A DNA stretch of 64,000 nucleotides from Elephas maximus indicus (GCF_024166365.1 NC_064838.1:76276001-76340000), one strand, 5' to 3'. Counted from the first letter of the stretch, positions 37,130-49,539 are shown. The notes: a model not told the origin generated them from the sequence alone. Program-made: numbers and translations.

Positions 37130-37452
37130 GAGCTGCCATCCAGGAAACCCATACGCATGATGGGTGGGATGCTGTCTGACCCTGCACCATCCCCGTGAGG
37201 GCTTACAGACTGAATCGTTGTGATCCACTGGGCTCCATTGGCTGATATTCAGAAGTCGATCACTAGAACTTTCTTCCTAGTCCGTATTAATCTGAATGAT
37301 TCCCTGAAATCTGTTCAGTATCATAGCAATATACAAGCCTCCATTGAAAAATAAGTGGTGGCTCTCCATGAGGTGCATTGGCCAGAAATCAAACCAGTAT
37401 CTCCCACATGGTAGGTGAGAATTCTGCTGCTCAGGCACAAAGGTCTACCCTT
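37130..37452 (-). mobile_element. Antisense tRNA-Gly-headed SINE, unit 2
   Basis: Same insertion as 13,735-14,010. Near 37,375-37,440 the - strand reads tRNA-like GGTTTGATTTCTGGCCAATG preceded by AGCAGAATTCTCACC. Its 3' half is more complete than in unit 1. Confidence 0.7.
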
Positions 37453-38926
37453 ACACCAAACAGTATGTCTATAACAATAATTAAAAAAAAAAAAAGGAAA
37501 AGAAGTGTATTTAAGTTTGACCTTATTTGCATTAAAACAGCAGAATAAATGCAATACAAATAAATTATTGGCCTTGGTAATTTAAGCTGAGAAAGACTCT
37601 TCGTAAATTTAATAAATGCATTAGGGTTTATTCCCTGCACTGAATGAAATAAGGCTTTTTTTTTTTTAATTTTTTTGGTCATTTGTCTTAAAATCTATTG
37701 TAATTACTTGACATTATATACTTGATACAATTTAAAAGAATTTTAAAAAGTACATTTAAAGCTAAGAGAATAAAGAAATTAAATAACAGCAATAACAACA
37801 ACAAACAACGTTTATTTTTCCTAGTCTTGTCCAAGACCTACCATAGGGAATACAGGTAGGATTGCACTCAGCTTCCTCAAGTTCCTTTAAATGCTGCTCC
37901 TAATGCTTTCAGCGCAGCTCCTCCAGGAGTCCCCAGACCCCATGCACTTAGAGAGCTGGCTGTAGCTGCTCACTGCTGTTTTGGAGCAAAGAAAGTGAGA
38001 TCAAAAGGCTCAGCTGCTTCTCATAGTTCCCTGCAGTTTTGTAGCATAGTTCTTATGCTCATTATGACTAAACATAAAGTTACTTTTTTGACATACTAAT
38101 TGTAAATATAATTTCACATCCAGACACCAAGCTTGAAGATTTTTTCACTTTTTTTTAAAGAGCTGTATTTATTATTTTGATAGAAAATTGGTGTTTTTCC
38201 TGTATGCTGTCATGAGTTCAGAAACTCAAGAACATTCCTCCAGATATTGATTGGAACTGAGAGATAACATATATGTGAGCTCCTTCCCTTTCTTTTGCTT
38301 CCATTCCCTTTCCTTTTCTTCTCTCCTCCTTTCCATTTTTTTTTTTTGCATACCTGAATCTATTTAAAGCTGTCTCTTTGAATATCCATAGAATCTACTC
38401 TTAAAATAATATTTTACTATGAATATTCGGAACATATACCTGGTTGTTAAGTATATTTTACAATCTTTAGATTCTTCTAATTCTTCTCACAGTTTGGAAT
38501 GTTTATTAGTTTAGAAGTCAAAGTAAACCAACCTATTCTAATGGAAAATTGACCATGGGAATTCTATCTTGAAATCCTGGCTCCTGAGTTGGGGCTAATT
38601 GGTGCTGGTACAAGAGGCTAAGAGAAACTGTGGAACGCTTTTTACTCTACTGCAGATATAATAGCAATGCTAAAAAGCTCTGTATATTTGAAAACACTAT
38701 CAAATGATTCAATATTTAATGTAATAAGCATAAAAATCGTAAGGGAATTATGAAAGTATTAATTGATAATTTTGATTAATTAATAATTGATGTAGTATAG
38801 CCCTTGATTAATAAAAATTACTTCTTAGCAGCTGGAAGATTTCATGAAGACCGTACTTCCGCTTTTACGGATGAGAAAATAGATGCCCATAAAGTGATCA
38901 TAATAATATCTAACTATCTACCTACC

Positions 38927-39083
38927 GGAAACCCTGGTGGCGTAGTGGTTAAGTGCTATGGCTGCTAACCAAAGGGCCGGCAGTTCAAATCTGCCAGGAG
39001 CTCCCTGCAAACTCTATGGAGCAGTTCTACTCTGTCCTATAGGGTCGCTATGAGTCGGAATCAACTCAACGGCAATGGGTTAC
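38927..39083 (+). mobile_element. Young SINE, unit 2
   Basis: Complete element: CGGAAACCCTGGTGGCGTAG to CGGAATCAACTCAACGGCAA. It is inserted in a CTAC-rich microsatellite. Unit 3 is uninterrupted here. The unit 1 SINE at 15,421 is nearby but joined differently. Confidence 0.9.
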
Positions 39084-39104
39084 CTGCCTACCTATGTGGT
39101 TGTT

Positions 39105-39180
39105 CTGGTTGCTGTTAGGTGCTGTGAAGCCTGTTTCTACTCATAACCACCCTGTGTATAACAGAACGAAATACCAGTTT
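39105..39180 (-). mobile_element. Antisense RTE 3' end fragment, unit 2
   Basis: GTTGCTGTTAGGTGCTGTGA and following text are the reverse complement of the RTE/SINE 3' end. The same fragment is at 63,905-63,985 in unit 3. Confidence 0.65.
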
Positions 39181-39400
39181 CTTTATGTCAAATATCTCCC
39201 TGTAGAGGAATAGGGGACAGAAATGCGCCTGACTTGTTATATTTACATTTTATATGAACCTGAAATTCAAATAGGGAAAGTTCATGGAATGTAATGGGTA
39301 GAGAATAGCATCTGTATATACATTTACTAAAGAGAGGAGGCAATATAATAACTAAGAAAGAACACGTTACGTAAAAGTTCACTGAATTCTGAGGCGGGGC

Positions 39401-39411
39401 CAAGATGGCGG
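39401..39411 (+). promoter_or_regulatory. YY1-like site at the L1 start
   Basis: CAAGATGGCGG at +11 of the element. In human L1 an equivalent YY1 site directs accurate transcription initiation; the same role here is inferred. Confidence 0.65.
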
Positions 39412-39723
39412 ACTAGGTGGACCCTACCGCGGATCCCTCTTGCAACAAAGACTCGGAAAAACAAGGGAATCGATCACATACATAACAATCTGCGAACTCT
39501 GAACAACAAGCACAGACTTAGAGACGGAAAACGAACAAATATGGGCAGACAGCGACCGTTTTCAGAACCAGGAGCCAGCGTACCAGGCAGGTGACCTTCG
39601 GAGCCTGATCTGGGGCAGAGCCCAGGGGGGCAGACGGCACAGAAAGGGGGCCCACCCCTTCCCCCCCAACCCATCCCGGGAGGAAGTCTAGTTGGTTGGC
39701 GCGGGTGGCGTAGAGGCGCAGCC

Positions 39724-40700
39724 GGAGGGAGAAGCACCCGGGAGGCAGTGACTGATCTGGGAGAGGGGAGAACAGCGTCCCAGCTGGGGTGCCGTCCCGC
39801 CGCGAGTTAGGCGAGAGGCGGACGGGGCGCGAGCGGGGGGGGTCAGCTATATTTCCCTAAAGTGACCCCAGGGCGGGGCCCACACGTTCGTGCGGGAGGA
39901 CGCACACCCAGTCCACGCGTGTGGCACGGCACACCAGAGGGAGAAATCCCCGGAGGTGACTGGTCTCGAGGTGGGGAAGGCAGCATCCCAGATGGGGAGC
40001 CATTCCGCTGGGATCTGGGCACGCGCGCGGGCGGGGCGTGAGTGTGGGGTCTATTTTTATTACCCTGAATTGACCCAGGCGGCAGTCCCACCTGGTTGTG
40101 TGAGTGACGCCCACCCAGTTCACGCGAGAGGTGTGGCGCACCGGAAGGAGAAGTCCCTGGGAGGAAGTGATTGCTCCCGGAGCGGGGAAAGCAGCGTCCC
40201 AGACGGGGTGCCCTCCTGCTGGGATTTGGGCCCCCGCGCGGGCAGGGCGTGAGCGCAGGGTCCATTTTTATCCCTCGGAATTGACCCAGGGGGTGGTCCC
40301 ATGTGGCCGTGCGGGTAACGCCCACCCGGTTCGCGCGAGAGGTGTGGCTCACCGGAAGGAGAAGTCCCCGGGAGGAAGTGACTGGTTCCGGAACGGGGAA
40401 AGCAGCGTCCCAACCCAGAAGCCATCCCACTGGGATTTGGGAGTGCTCACGGGCGGGGCGTGACCGCGGGGGCCCAATTATAATCGCCTGAATAGACCCT
40501 GGGGGCGGGCCCACCCATTCGTGTGGGAAACGCCCACCCAGTGCGCACGAGCGGTGCCGCGCACTGGAGGGAGAAGTCCCCGGGAGGAAGTGACTGATCT
40601 CCGAGCAAGGAAAGCAGCATCCTAGCCGGGGACGCGTCCAGCCCGGATTTTGGCGAACGGGGGCGGAGCGTGAACGCGGTGTTCAGCTCTATATTCTGTG
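39724..40700 (+). repeat. Tandem 5' UTR monomers of the L1
   Basis: A GGAGGGAGAAG / GGAAGGAGAAG landmark recurs at 39,724, 39,937, 40,143, 40,354 and 40,566. Spacings are 213, 206, 211 and 212 bp, with the last unit partial. Each unit carries a GGGCGGGGCGTGAG-like GC box followed by an A/T-rich CTATTTTTAT-like patch and a TTGACCC motif. This is a promoter-monomer arrangement like that known from mouse L1 subfamilies. Long minus-strand ORFs here are by-products of the repeat. Confidence 0.93.
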
Positions 40701-40846
40701 GTGCTACACTCCTAGCTCTCTGATCCCTCCCCCACCCTCCCCAGGCGACCCCATTAACATCCGAATACCCGGAGCCAGAGGGAGAATTCAGATAGGGATC
40801 TGACTGCATTTTCTTTAGCCGACTACCTGGAAAATCTAGTTTCCCA

Positions 40847-41867
40847 GTGATGGCTCGGAGACAGCAGTCCATATCAAACCACATAAAGAAACAGACCATG
40901 ACAGCTTCTCCAACCCCCCAAACAAAAGAATCAAAATCTTTCCCAAATGAAGATACAATCCTGGAATTATCAGATACAGAATATAAAAAACTAATTTACA
41001 GAATGCTTAAAGATATCACAAATGAAATTAGGATAAATGCAGAAAAAGCCAAGGAACACACTGATAAAACTGTTGAAGAACTCAAAAAGATTATTCAAGA
41101 ACATAGTGGAAAAATTAACAAGTTGCAAGAATCCATAGAGAGACAGCATGTAGAAATCCAAAAGATTAACAATAAAATTACAGAATTTGACAACGCAATA
41201 GAAAGTCAGAGGAGCAGACTCGAGCAATTAGAATGTAGACTGGGACTTCTGGAGGACCAGGGAAACAACACCAACATAGCTGGAAAAAAATCAGATAAAA
41301 GAATTTAAAAAAAATGAAGAAACCCTAAGAATCATGTGGGACTCTATCAAGAAGGATAACTTGCGAGTGATTGGAGTCCCAGAACAAGGAGGGGAGACAG
41401 AAAACACAGAGAAAATAGTTGAAGAAATCCTGACACAAAACTTCCCTGACATCATGAAAGACGAAAGGATATCTATCCAAGATGCTCATCGAACCCCATT
41501 TAAGATTGATCCAAAAAGAAAAACACCAAGACATATTATCATCAAACTTGCCAAAACCAAAGACAAACAGAAAATTTTAAGAGCAGCCAGGGAGAAAAGA
41601 AAGGTTTCCTTCAAGGGAGAATCAATAAGAATAAGTTCAGACTACTCAGCAGAAACCATGCAGGCAAGAAGGGAATGGGACGACATATACAGAGCACTGA
41701 ACGAGAAAAACTGCCAACCAAGGATCATATATCCAGCAAAACTCTCTCTGAAATATGAAGGAGAAATTAAGATATTTACAGATAAACACAAGTTTAGAGA
41801 ATTTGCAACAACTAAACCAAGACTCCAAGAAATGCTAAAGGAGATTGTTTGGTCGGATGGCCAATAA
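40847..41867 (+). pseudogene. L1 ORF1, one frameshift
   Basis: Encodes the L1 RNA-binding ORF1p, about 340 codons, close to the usual family length. The first frame (40,847-41,308) has a basic N-terminus (MARRQQSISNH) and a long heptad-type coiled coil (about residues 50-145). The second frame (from about 41,300 to 41,867) holds the RRM and C-terminal domain (AHRTPFKIDPKRKTPRHIII, RAAREKRKV). A single shift in the A-rich stretch 41,283-41,315 separates them. Otherwise well preserved. Confidence 0.9.
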
Positions 41868-42344
41868 TATAAGGTACCACCACAGTACAAGGTCACAAAA
41901 CAGAACATCCTGATATCAACGCAACTCAAATAGGGAAAGCACAAAAACAAATTAAGACTAATTCTAAAAAATAAATAAATAAACAAAATAATACACACGA
42001 CAGGAAATCATGGAAATCAATAGATAAACGATCACAATAATCAAAAAGAGGGAGTAAACATAGGAGGCATTGAACTGCCAGATGGAGAGTGATACAAGGC
42101 GATATAGAAAAATATAAGTTAGGTTTTTACTTAGAAAAATAGGGGTAAATAATAAGGTAACCACAAAAAGGAATATCAATTCCATAACTCAGGAAAGAAG
42201 CCAAGAAAAACGTAACAACTCAATAAACACAAAGTTAAACATTATGAAAATGAGGATCTCACAAGCTACTAAGAAAAACGTCTCAGCACAAAAAAGCATG
42301 TGGAAAAATGAAATGGCCAACAACACACATGAAAAGGCATCAAA

Positions 42345-45300
42345 ATGGCAGCACTAAAAACTTACTTATCTATAATTACGCTGAATGTAAATGGACTAAA
42401 TGCACCAATAAAGAGACAGAGAGTCACGGACTGGATAAAAAAACACGATCCATCTATATGCTGCCTACAAGAGACACACCTTAGACTCAGAGACACAAAC
42501 AAACTAAAACTCAAAGGATGGAAAAAAATATATCAAGCAAACAATAAGCAAAAAAGAAGAGGAGTAGCAATATTAATTTCTGACAAAATAGACTTTAGAC
42601 TTAAATCCGCCACAAAGGATAAAGAAGGACACTATATAATGATAAAAGGGACAATTGATCAGGAAGACATAACCATATTAAATATTTACGCACCTAATGA
42701 CAGGGCTGCAAGATACATAAATCAAATTTTAAGAGAATTGAAAAGCGAGAGAGATACCTCCACAATTATAGTAGGAGACTTCAACACACCACTTTCGGAG
42801 AAGGACAGGACATCCAGTAAGAAGCTCAATAGAGACACGGAAGACCTACTTACAACAATCAACCAACTTGACCTCATTGACTTATACAGAACTCTCCACC
42901 CAACTGCTGCAAAGTATACTTTTTTTTCTAGTGCACATGGAACATTCTCGAGAATACACCACATATTAGGTCATAAAAGAAATCTTTCCAGAATCCAAAA
43001 CATCGAAATATTACAAAGCATCTTCTCAGACCACAAGGCAATGAAGCTAGAAATCAATAACAGAAAAACTAGGGAAAAGAAATCAAATACTTGGAAACTG
43101 AACAATACCCTCCTGAAAAAAGACTGGGTTATAGAAGACATCAAGGAGGGAATAAGGAAATTCTTAGAAAGCAACGAGAATGAAAATACTTCCTATCAAA
43201 ACCTCTGGGACACAGCAAAAGCAGTGCTCAGAGGCCAATTTATATCGATAAATGCACACATACAAAAAGAAGAAAGAGCCAAAATCAGAGAACTGTCCCG
43301 ACAACTTGAACAAATAGAAAGTGAGCAACAAAAGAACCTATCAGGCACCAGAAGAAAACAAATAATAAAAATTAGAGCTGAACTAAATGAATTAGAGAAC
43401 AGAAAAACAATTGACAGAATTAACAAAGCCAAAAGCTGGTTCTTTGAAAAAATTAACAACATTGATAAACCATTGGCTAAACTGACTAAGAAATACAGGA
43501 AAGGAAACAAATAACCCGAATAAGAAACGAGAAGGACCACATCACAACAGAACCAAATGAAATCAAAAGAATCATGTCAGATTACTACATAAAATTGTAC
43601 TCTAACAAATTTGAAAACCTAGAAGAAATGGATAAATTCTTGGAACAATACTACCTACCTAAACTAACACATTCAGAAGTAGAACAACTAAATAGACCCA
43701 TAACAAAAAAAGAGATTGAAACGGTAATCAAAAAACTTCCAATGAAAGAAAAGTCCTGGCCCAGATGGCTTCACTGCAGAGTTCTACCAAACCTTCAGAG
43801 AAGACTTAACACCATTACTATTGAAGGTATTTCAAAGTATAGAAAAAGACGGAATACTACCCAACTCATTCTATGAAGCTACCATCTCCCTGATACCAAA
43901 ACCAGGTAAAGACATTACAAAAAAAGAAAATTTTAGATCTGTATCCCTCATGAACATAGATGCAAAAATCCTCAACAAAATTCTAGCCAATAGAATCCAA
44001 CAACACATCAAAAAAATAATTCACCCTGATCAAGTGGGATTTCTACCAGGTATGCAAGGCTGGTTTAATATCAGAAAAACCATTAATGTAATCCATCACA
44101 TAAATAAAACAAAAGATAAAAACCACATGATCTTATCAATAGATGCAGAAAAGTCATTTGACAAAGTTCATCACCCACTTATGATAAAAACTCTCACCAA
44201 AATAGGAATTGAAGGAAAATTCCTCAACATAATAAAGGGCATCTATGCAAAGCCAACGGCCAATATCACTCTAAATGGAGAGAACCTGAAAGAATTTCCC
44301 TTGAGAACGGGAACCAAACAAGGATGCCCTTTATCACCGCTCTTATTCAACATCGTACTTGAAGTCCTAGCCAGGGCAATTAGGGTAGACAAAGAAATAA
44401 AGGGTATCCAGATTGGTAAGGAGGAAGTAAAGCTATCACTATTTGCAGATGACATGATCGTATACATGGAAAATCCTAAGGAATCCTCCAGAAAACTACT
44501 GAAACTAATAGAAGAGTTTGGAAGAGTCTCAGGATATAAAATAAACATACAAAAATCACTTGGATTCCTCTACATCAACAAAAAGAACACCGAAGAGGAA
44601 ATCACCAAATCAATAGCATTCACAGTAGCCCTCAAGAAGATAAAATACTTAGGAATAAATCTTACCAAGGATGTAAAAGACCTATACAAAGAAAACTATA
44701 AAACTCTGCTACAAGAAATTCAAAAGGACATACTTAAGTGGAAAAACATACCCTGCTCATGGATAGGAAGACTTAACATAGTAAAAATGTCTATTCTACC
44801 AAAAGCCATTTATACATATAACGCACTTCCAATCCAAATACCAATGTCATGCTTTAAGGGGATAGAGAAACAAATCACTAATTTCATATGGAAAGGAAAG
44901 AACTCCCGGATAAGAAAACATTACTGAAAAAGAAGAATTAAGTGGGAGGCCTCACCCTACCTGATTTCAGAACCTATTACATAGCTACAGTAGTCAAAAC
45001 AGCCTGGTACTGGTACAACAACAGGCACATAGACCAATGGAACAGAATTGAGAACCCAGATATAAATCCATCCACGTATGAGCAGCTGATATTTGACAAA
45101 GGACCAGTGTCAGTCAATTGGGGAAATAATAGTCTTTTTAACAAATGGTGCTGGCATACCTGGATATCCATTTGCAAAAGAATGAAACAGGACCCATACC
45201 TCACACCATGCACAAAAACTAACTCCAAGTGGATCAAAGACCTAAACATAAAGACTAAAACGATAAAAATCATGGAAGAAAAAATAGGATATACCCTAGG

Positions 45301-46158
45301 AGCCCTAACACAAGGCATAAACAGAATACAAAACATTACCAAAAATGATGAAGAGAACCAGATAACTGGGAGCTCCTAAAAATCAAACACCTATGCTCAT
45401 CTAAAGAATTCACCAAAAGAGTCAAAAGACCACCTACAGACTGGGAAAGAATTTTCAGCTATGACATCTCAGACCAGCGCCTGATCTCTAAAATCTACAT
45501 GATTCTGTCAAAACTCAACCACAAAAAGACAAACAACCCAATCAAGAAGTGGGCAAAGGGTATGAACACACATTTCACTAAGGAAGATATTCAGGCAGCC
45601 AACAGATACATGAGAAAATGCTCTCGATCATTAGCCATTAGAGAAATGCAAATTAAAACTATGATGAGATTCCATCTCGCACCAACTAGACTGGCATTAA
45701 TTCAAAAAACACAAAATAATAAATGTTGGAGAGGCTGCGGAGAGATTGGAACTCTCATACACTGCTGGTGGGATTGTAAAATGGTACAACCACTTCGGAA
45801 ATCCATCTGGCGTTATCTTAAACAGTTAGAAATAGAACTACCATACAACCCAGAAATCCCACTCCTCGGAATATACCCTAAAGATACACGAGCCTTCGCA
45901 CAAACAGATATATGCACACCCATGTTTATTGCAGCTCTGTTTACAATAGCAAAAAGCTGGAAGCAACCAAGATGTCCATCAACGGACGAATGGGTAAATA
46001 AATTGTGGTATATTCACACAATGGAATACTACGCATCGATAAAGAACAGTGACGAATCTCTGAAACATTTCATAACATGGAGGAATCTGGAAGGCATTAT
46101 GCTGAGCGAAATGAGTCAGTTGCAAAAGGACAAATATTGTATAAGACCACTATTATAA
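42345..46158 (+). pseudogene. L1 ORF2, several frameshifts
   Basis: ORF2p-type sequence about 1,270 codons long (family about 1,275). The N-terminal AP endonuclease (42,345-43,100) keeps the Asn of TLNVNGLNAP, the Glu of LQETHL, the Asp/Asn of VGDFNT and the SDH box, but the Asp of SRIDHILG is His (SRIHHILG, near 42,955). RT lies at 43,821-44,927 with [25 protein letters not shown] and LSLFADDMI intact. The Cys-rich tail ([20 protein letters not shown]) lies near 45,720-45,780. Frame breaks are near 43,495, 43,750, 44,910 and 45,355, with a stop near 44,939. It cannot make full ORF2p. Confidence 0.92.
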
Positions 46159-46206
46159 GATCTTGAGAAATAGAAAAAACAGAGAAGAACACAGATTTAT
46201 GTGGTT

Positions 46207-46232
46207 ACAAAGCGGGGAGGGAGGGAGAGGGC
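46207..46232 (+). other. G-rich polypurine tract in L1 3' UTR
   Basis: AGCGGGGAGGGAGGGAGAGGG has four runs of three or more G and could form a G-quadruplex. Equivalent tracts occur at 12,098-12,118, 33,047-33,066 and 58,724-58,740. Such tracts are known in mammalian L1 3' UTRs. Confidence 0.7.
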
Positions 46233-47932
46233 TTTTTATTGATCAATCTGTAGATAAGAACTGCTTTGGGTGAAGGGAAAGAGAACACTCAATACAAGGA
46301 AGGTCAGCCTAATTGGACTGGATTAAAAGTAAAGAGGTTTCCTGGATAAAATGAAAGCTTCAAAGGTCAGCGAAGTAGGGGCTGGGGACTGGGGAACTTG
46401 GTTTGAGGGGACTTCTAAGTCAATGGGCAAAACAATTCTATTATGAAAACACTCTGCATCCCACTTTGAATTGTGGCGCCTGGGGTCCTAAATGCCAACA
46501 AGCGGCCATCTAAAATACATTAATTGGTCTCAACCCACCTGGAGCAAAGGCAAAGGAAGAACACCAAGGTCACACGACAACTAAGAACCCAAGAGACAGA
46601 AAGGGCCACATGAACCAGAGACCTACATTATCCTGAGACCAGAAGAACTAGTTGGTGCCCGGCCACAATCGATGTCTGTCCTGTCAGGGAGCACAACAGA
46701 CAACTCCTGAGGGAGCAGGAGACCAATGGGATACAGACCCCAAATTCTCATTAAAAGGCCACACCTAATGGTATGATTGCGACTAGAGGAATCCCAGAGA
46801 CAATGCTCCCCAGAACTTCTGATGGCACAGGACAGGAACCATCCCCGAAGACAAATCATCAGGCATGAAAAGGACTGGTCAGTGGGGGGGAGAGAGATGC
46901 TGATGAAGAGTGAGCTAAATAAATCAGGTGGACACGGGAGAATGTGTTGGCAACTCTTGACTGGAGGGGGGGATGGGAAGATAGAGAGAGAGGGAACATG
47001 GCAAAATTAGCACGAAACGAGAGACTGTAAGGGCTGACTCAATAGGGGGAGAGCAAGTGGGAGAAGGGAGTAAGATGTATGTAAACCTACATGTGACAGA
47101 CTGATTGGAATGGTAAATGTTCACTTGAAGCTTAATGAAAATTAAAAAAAAAAAAAAAAGTTCACTGAATTCTACTACTGGATTGTGGCTTCTGTTTTAT
47201 TTTGTGTAATTTCATTCCCCATATAATGCATCACCCTTAAACCATATTAAATTTAATGAACATTTAATTAACTTTAATTACACAATATTGTAATATAATC
47301 TCCTAATAGAGGAATCACAATATTTATACCACTAAAATTCCCTTTGGCCATTTCTCCCTTTCTTCCCCAGAGGTAAAGATTTTTTTCCATATCTTTTTCA
47401 ATGCATTTATAATACCAGGTACACATAGAAACTATATAGCATTCTCTATAGTTTTTTTTTTTTCAACATGCAAGTTATCATACTGTGGAAATTTTTCTGC
47501 AGTTTATTAGTTTTTAAAGTCATCAATATATCTCAGTGATTTATCCATGTTAGAAGCTCATATAGCTCCAATATTTAAACTTCTCCCTAATTTTCAATAA
47601 TAAGGACATATGTCACATTATCTATACACTCTTACTGTTAGGTTTTTCGATCATTTCCTGTTTTCCCAATTTTTAGCAAGGTTGCAATGTATATCCTTTT
47701 GAATGCTTTCTGGGGGTATTTTACTAGATCTCATGCTGATTTCCTAAACCAAAATTTGATATGGTCTGCTTTTTACAAAACTTACAAGTATTTCATTGCT
47801 GTTTGATTGGTATTTCCCTGATTTTAATGAGGTTGAGTATCTTCATATGTGTTCATTGGTCAGTTAGAACGTTCTTGTGTATATTGCTTATTCAAATATT
47901 TTGCTTGTTTGTAAAATTGTGTGGTGGTTGTT

Positions 47933-48126
47933 GTAGTTGTAAGCTGTCGATTCAATTTTGACTCATTGTGACCCTTTGTGACTGACTAGAACTGCTCTAT
48001 TGGGTTTCTTAGGCTGAAATCTTTCTGGGAGGTCTTTTCTCTGCAGAGCTGTTGGTGGGTTTGAACCACTCACTAACCATTGGGTTAGCAGCCTAGGACT
48101 TAACCAGTGCGCCTACAGGGCTCCTT
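47933..48126 (-). mobile_element. Antisense older SINE
   Basis: RTE tail on the left (AGCTGTCGATTCAATTTTGA), tRNA-like head on the right (GCGCACTGGTTAAGTCC on the - strand). TAAAATTG flanks both ends (about 47,911 and 48,126), a likely target duplication. Confidence 0.8.
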
Positions 48127-48734
48127 AAAATTGGGTTACAAATCTTTATTATATTGACTTGTAGGAGTTATAAATATTTAATCCCATTCCACCACTTTGA
48201 AAAACTCTTTGTTCATATTGAGTTTTGTTATACAGAAGTTTTAATGCATTATAATTTTTCTTTATGAATTTGCTACCCTAAAATATATTCTTTCGATATT
48301 ATATTCTAGTTTGGTTTGATACATTTTATCTTTCAATCGTCTGGAATATATAGTTTTTTGAATAATGAGATAGTTTTTTTTTTTTTAGATGGTGATTGAC
48401 ATTCTTAACATCAGTTACTGAAAAATGCATTATTTCACATTAATATGAATATCAACTTAAACATAGAATAAATGTTCATGTATCTTTGACTGTGTTTATA
48501 GACTGTCTGATCATATACTAACTGCCTGGTGACAACCCCTACTCCTACTGCCCAGATCTAAAATGTTTAATCAAAAAACCTAAATTGTGAAGCATGAACT
48601 ATTATACAATCATCTTCTCTCTTTTAAACTGGAAATGTAACCTCAGGGACTTTGAGTGCTCTAAGAGGTACTTTTCAGATTTTCAGAAATGAGAAGAAAA
48701 AAATAGAAATGAAGATACTTGAGATACCTTATTC

Positions 48735-49228
48735 CAAACTCACTGCTCTCGAGTCAATTCCAACTCATAGTGACACTGTAGCACAGAGTAGAACTGTCCC
48801 ATAGGGCATCCAAGGCTCTAAGCCTTATGGAAACAGACTGCCACATCTTTCGCCCATGGAGTGGTTGGTGGGTTTGAACCACCAATCTTTTGGTTAGGTG
48901 TTGTTGTAAGGTGTGATCGAGTCAGTTCCAACTCATAGCAACCCTGTGTGCCACAGAAGAAAACACTGCCTGGTCCTGTGCCATCTTTACAAATTGTTTT
49001 TATGCTTGAGCCCACTGTTGTAGCCACTGTGTCAATCCATCTCATTGAGGGTCTTCCTCTTTTCTGCTGACCCTGTACTTTACCAAACATGATATTCTTC
49101 TGCAGTGACTGATCCCTCCTGGCAATGTGCTCAAATTATATAAGATGGAGTCTCACCATCCTTGCTTCTAAGGAACATTCTGGTTTTTAGCAGAGGTGTC
49201 CTTTAACCACGTACCACCAGGGCACCTA
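48735..49228 (-). mobile_element. Antisense older SINE split by an RTE fragment, unit 2
   Basis: SINE body 48,735-48,898 and head 49,187-49,228 (ACCACGTACCACCAGGGCA), orthologous to 15,853-16,060. Between them lies an antisense RTE 3' end (48,899-49,186). Confidence 0.8.
48899..49186 (-). mobile_element. Antisense RTE 3' fragment inside a SINE
   Basis: Starts GTGTTGTTGTAAGGTGTGAT. The - strand encodes QGQQKRGRPSMRWIDTVATT, the RTE C-terminal tail. It is absent in the unit 1 SINE copy, so it inserted after the duplication. Confidence 0.85.
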
Positions 49229-49300
49229 AACCCAAAAAAACCCAGTGCTGTCGAGTCGATTCTGACTCATAGTGACCCTATAGGGTAGAGTAGAACTGCC
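49229..49300 (-). mobile_element. 5'-truncated young SINE, antisense
   Basis: Only the 3' part is present: the tail CCCAGTGCTGTCGAGTCGAT and the AGAACTGCCCC region, about 70 bp. Absent from unit 1. Confidence 0.82.
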
Positions 49301-49539
49301 CCTGGACATTATAAATTTTCAAAGAATTTTCATTTATGCTTATTACAACATGTCAAGTGCTAAATATCATTAAGGTGTTTGAAGTAAAAGCAGATTATTT
49401 AGAACTTGGTGTTTATAGGGCTATGTTCAGAAGTGACTCCACAGCAATGGGGTAAATAAATGTTTCTTGCCCCCTTCTTCAAGTTGGAATATATCTAAAT
49501 GAATGTTCAGTAAATGACTAGGTCATATATTTATTGGTC

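Larger units (their letters stand above)
36865..39390 (+). repeat. Tandem OR array, unit 2, pre-OR segment (before the L1)
   Basis: Paralogous to 13,591-15,420 and 61,756-63,900. It is interrupted at 39,391 by the monomer-bearing L1 and resumes at 47,174. The stretch 37,453-38,926 is non-coding and contains the conserved block at 37.85 kb. Confidence 0.83.
39391..47155 (+). mobile_element. LINE-1, full-length, monomer-bearing 5' UTR, unit 2
   Basis: 7,765-bp L1 with a perfect target duplication, AAAAGTTCACTGAATTCT, at 39,373-39,390 and 47,156-47,173 (its first A's merge with the poly(A) tail). It starts GAGGCGGGGCCAAGATGGCG, the YY1-type start typical of active L1s. Layout: 5' UTR 39,391-40,846, ORF1 40,847-41,867, a long inter-ORF spacer 41,868-42,344, ORF2 42,345-46,158, 3' UTR 46,159-47,143, poly(A). 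The 5' UTR is rich in CpG, unlike the rest of the window, which suggests relative youth. Both ORFs carry frameshifts, so this copy is not autonomous. Confidence 0.97.

Noticed and set aside
39843-40514. 223-codon open frame on the - strand, with overlapping 94-150-codon frames on both strands
   Set aside because: It lies entirely in the GC-rich L1 5' UTR monomers. The repetitive protein is a by-product of the 206-213-bp tandem repeat in a composition poor in stop codons.
39724-40700. CRISPR-like or satellite array
   Set aside because: Contiguous diverged 206-213-bp units without spacers, at the 5' end of an L1; they are promoter monomers.
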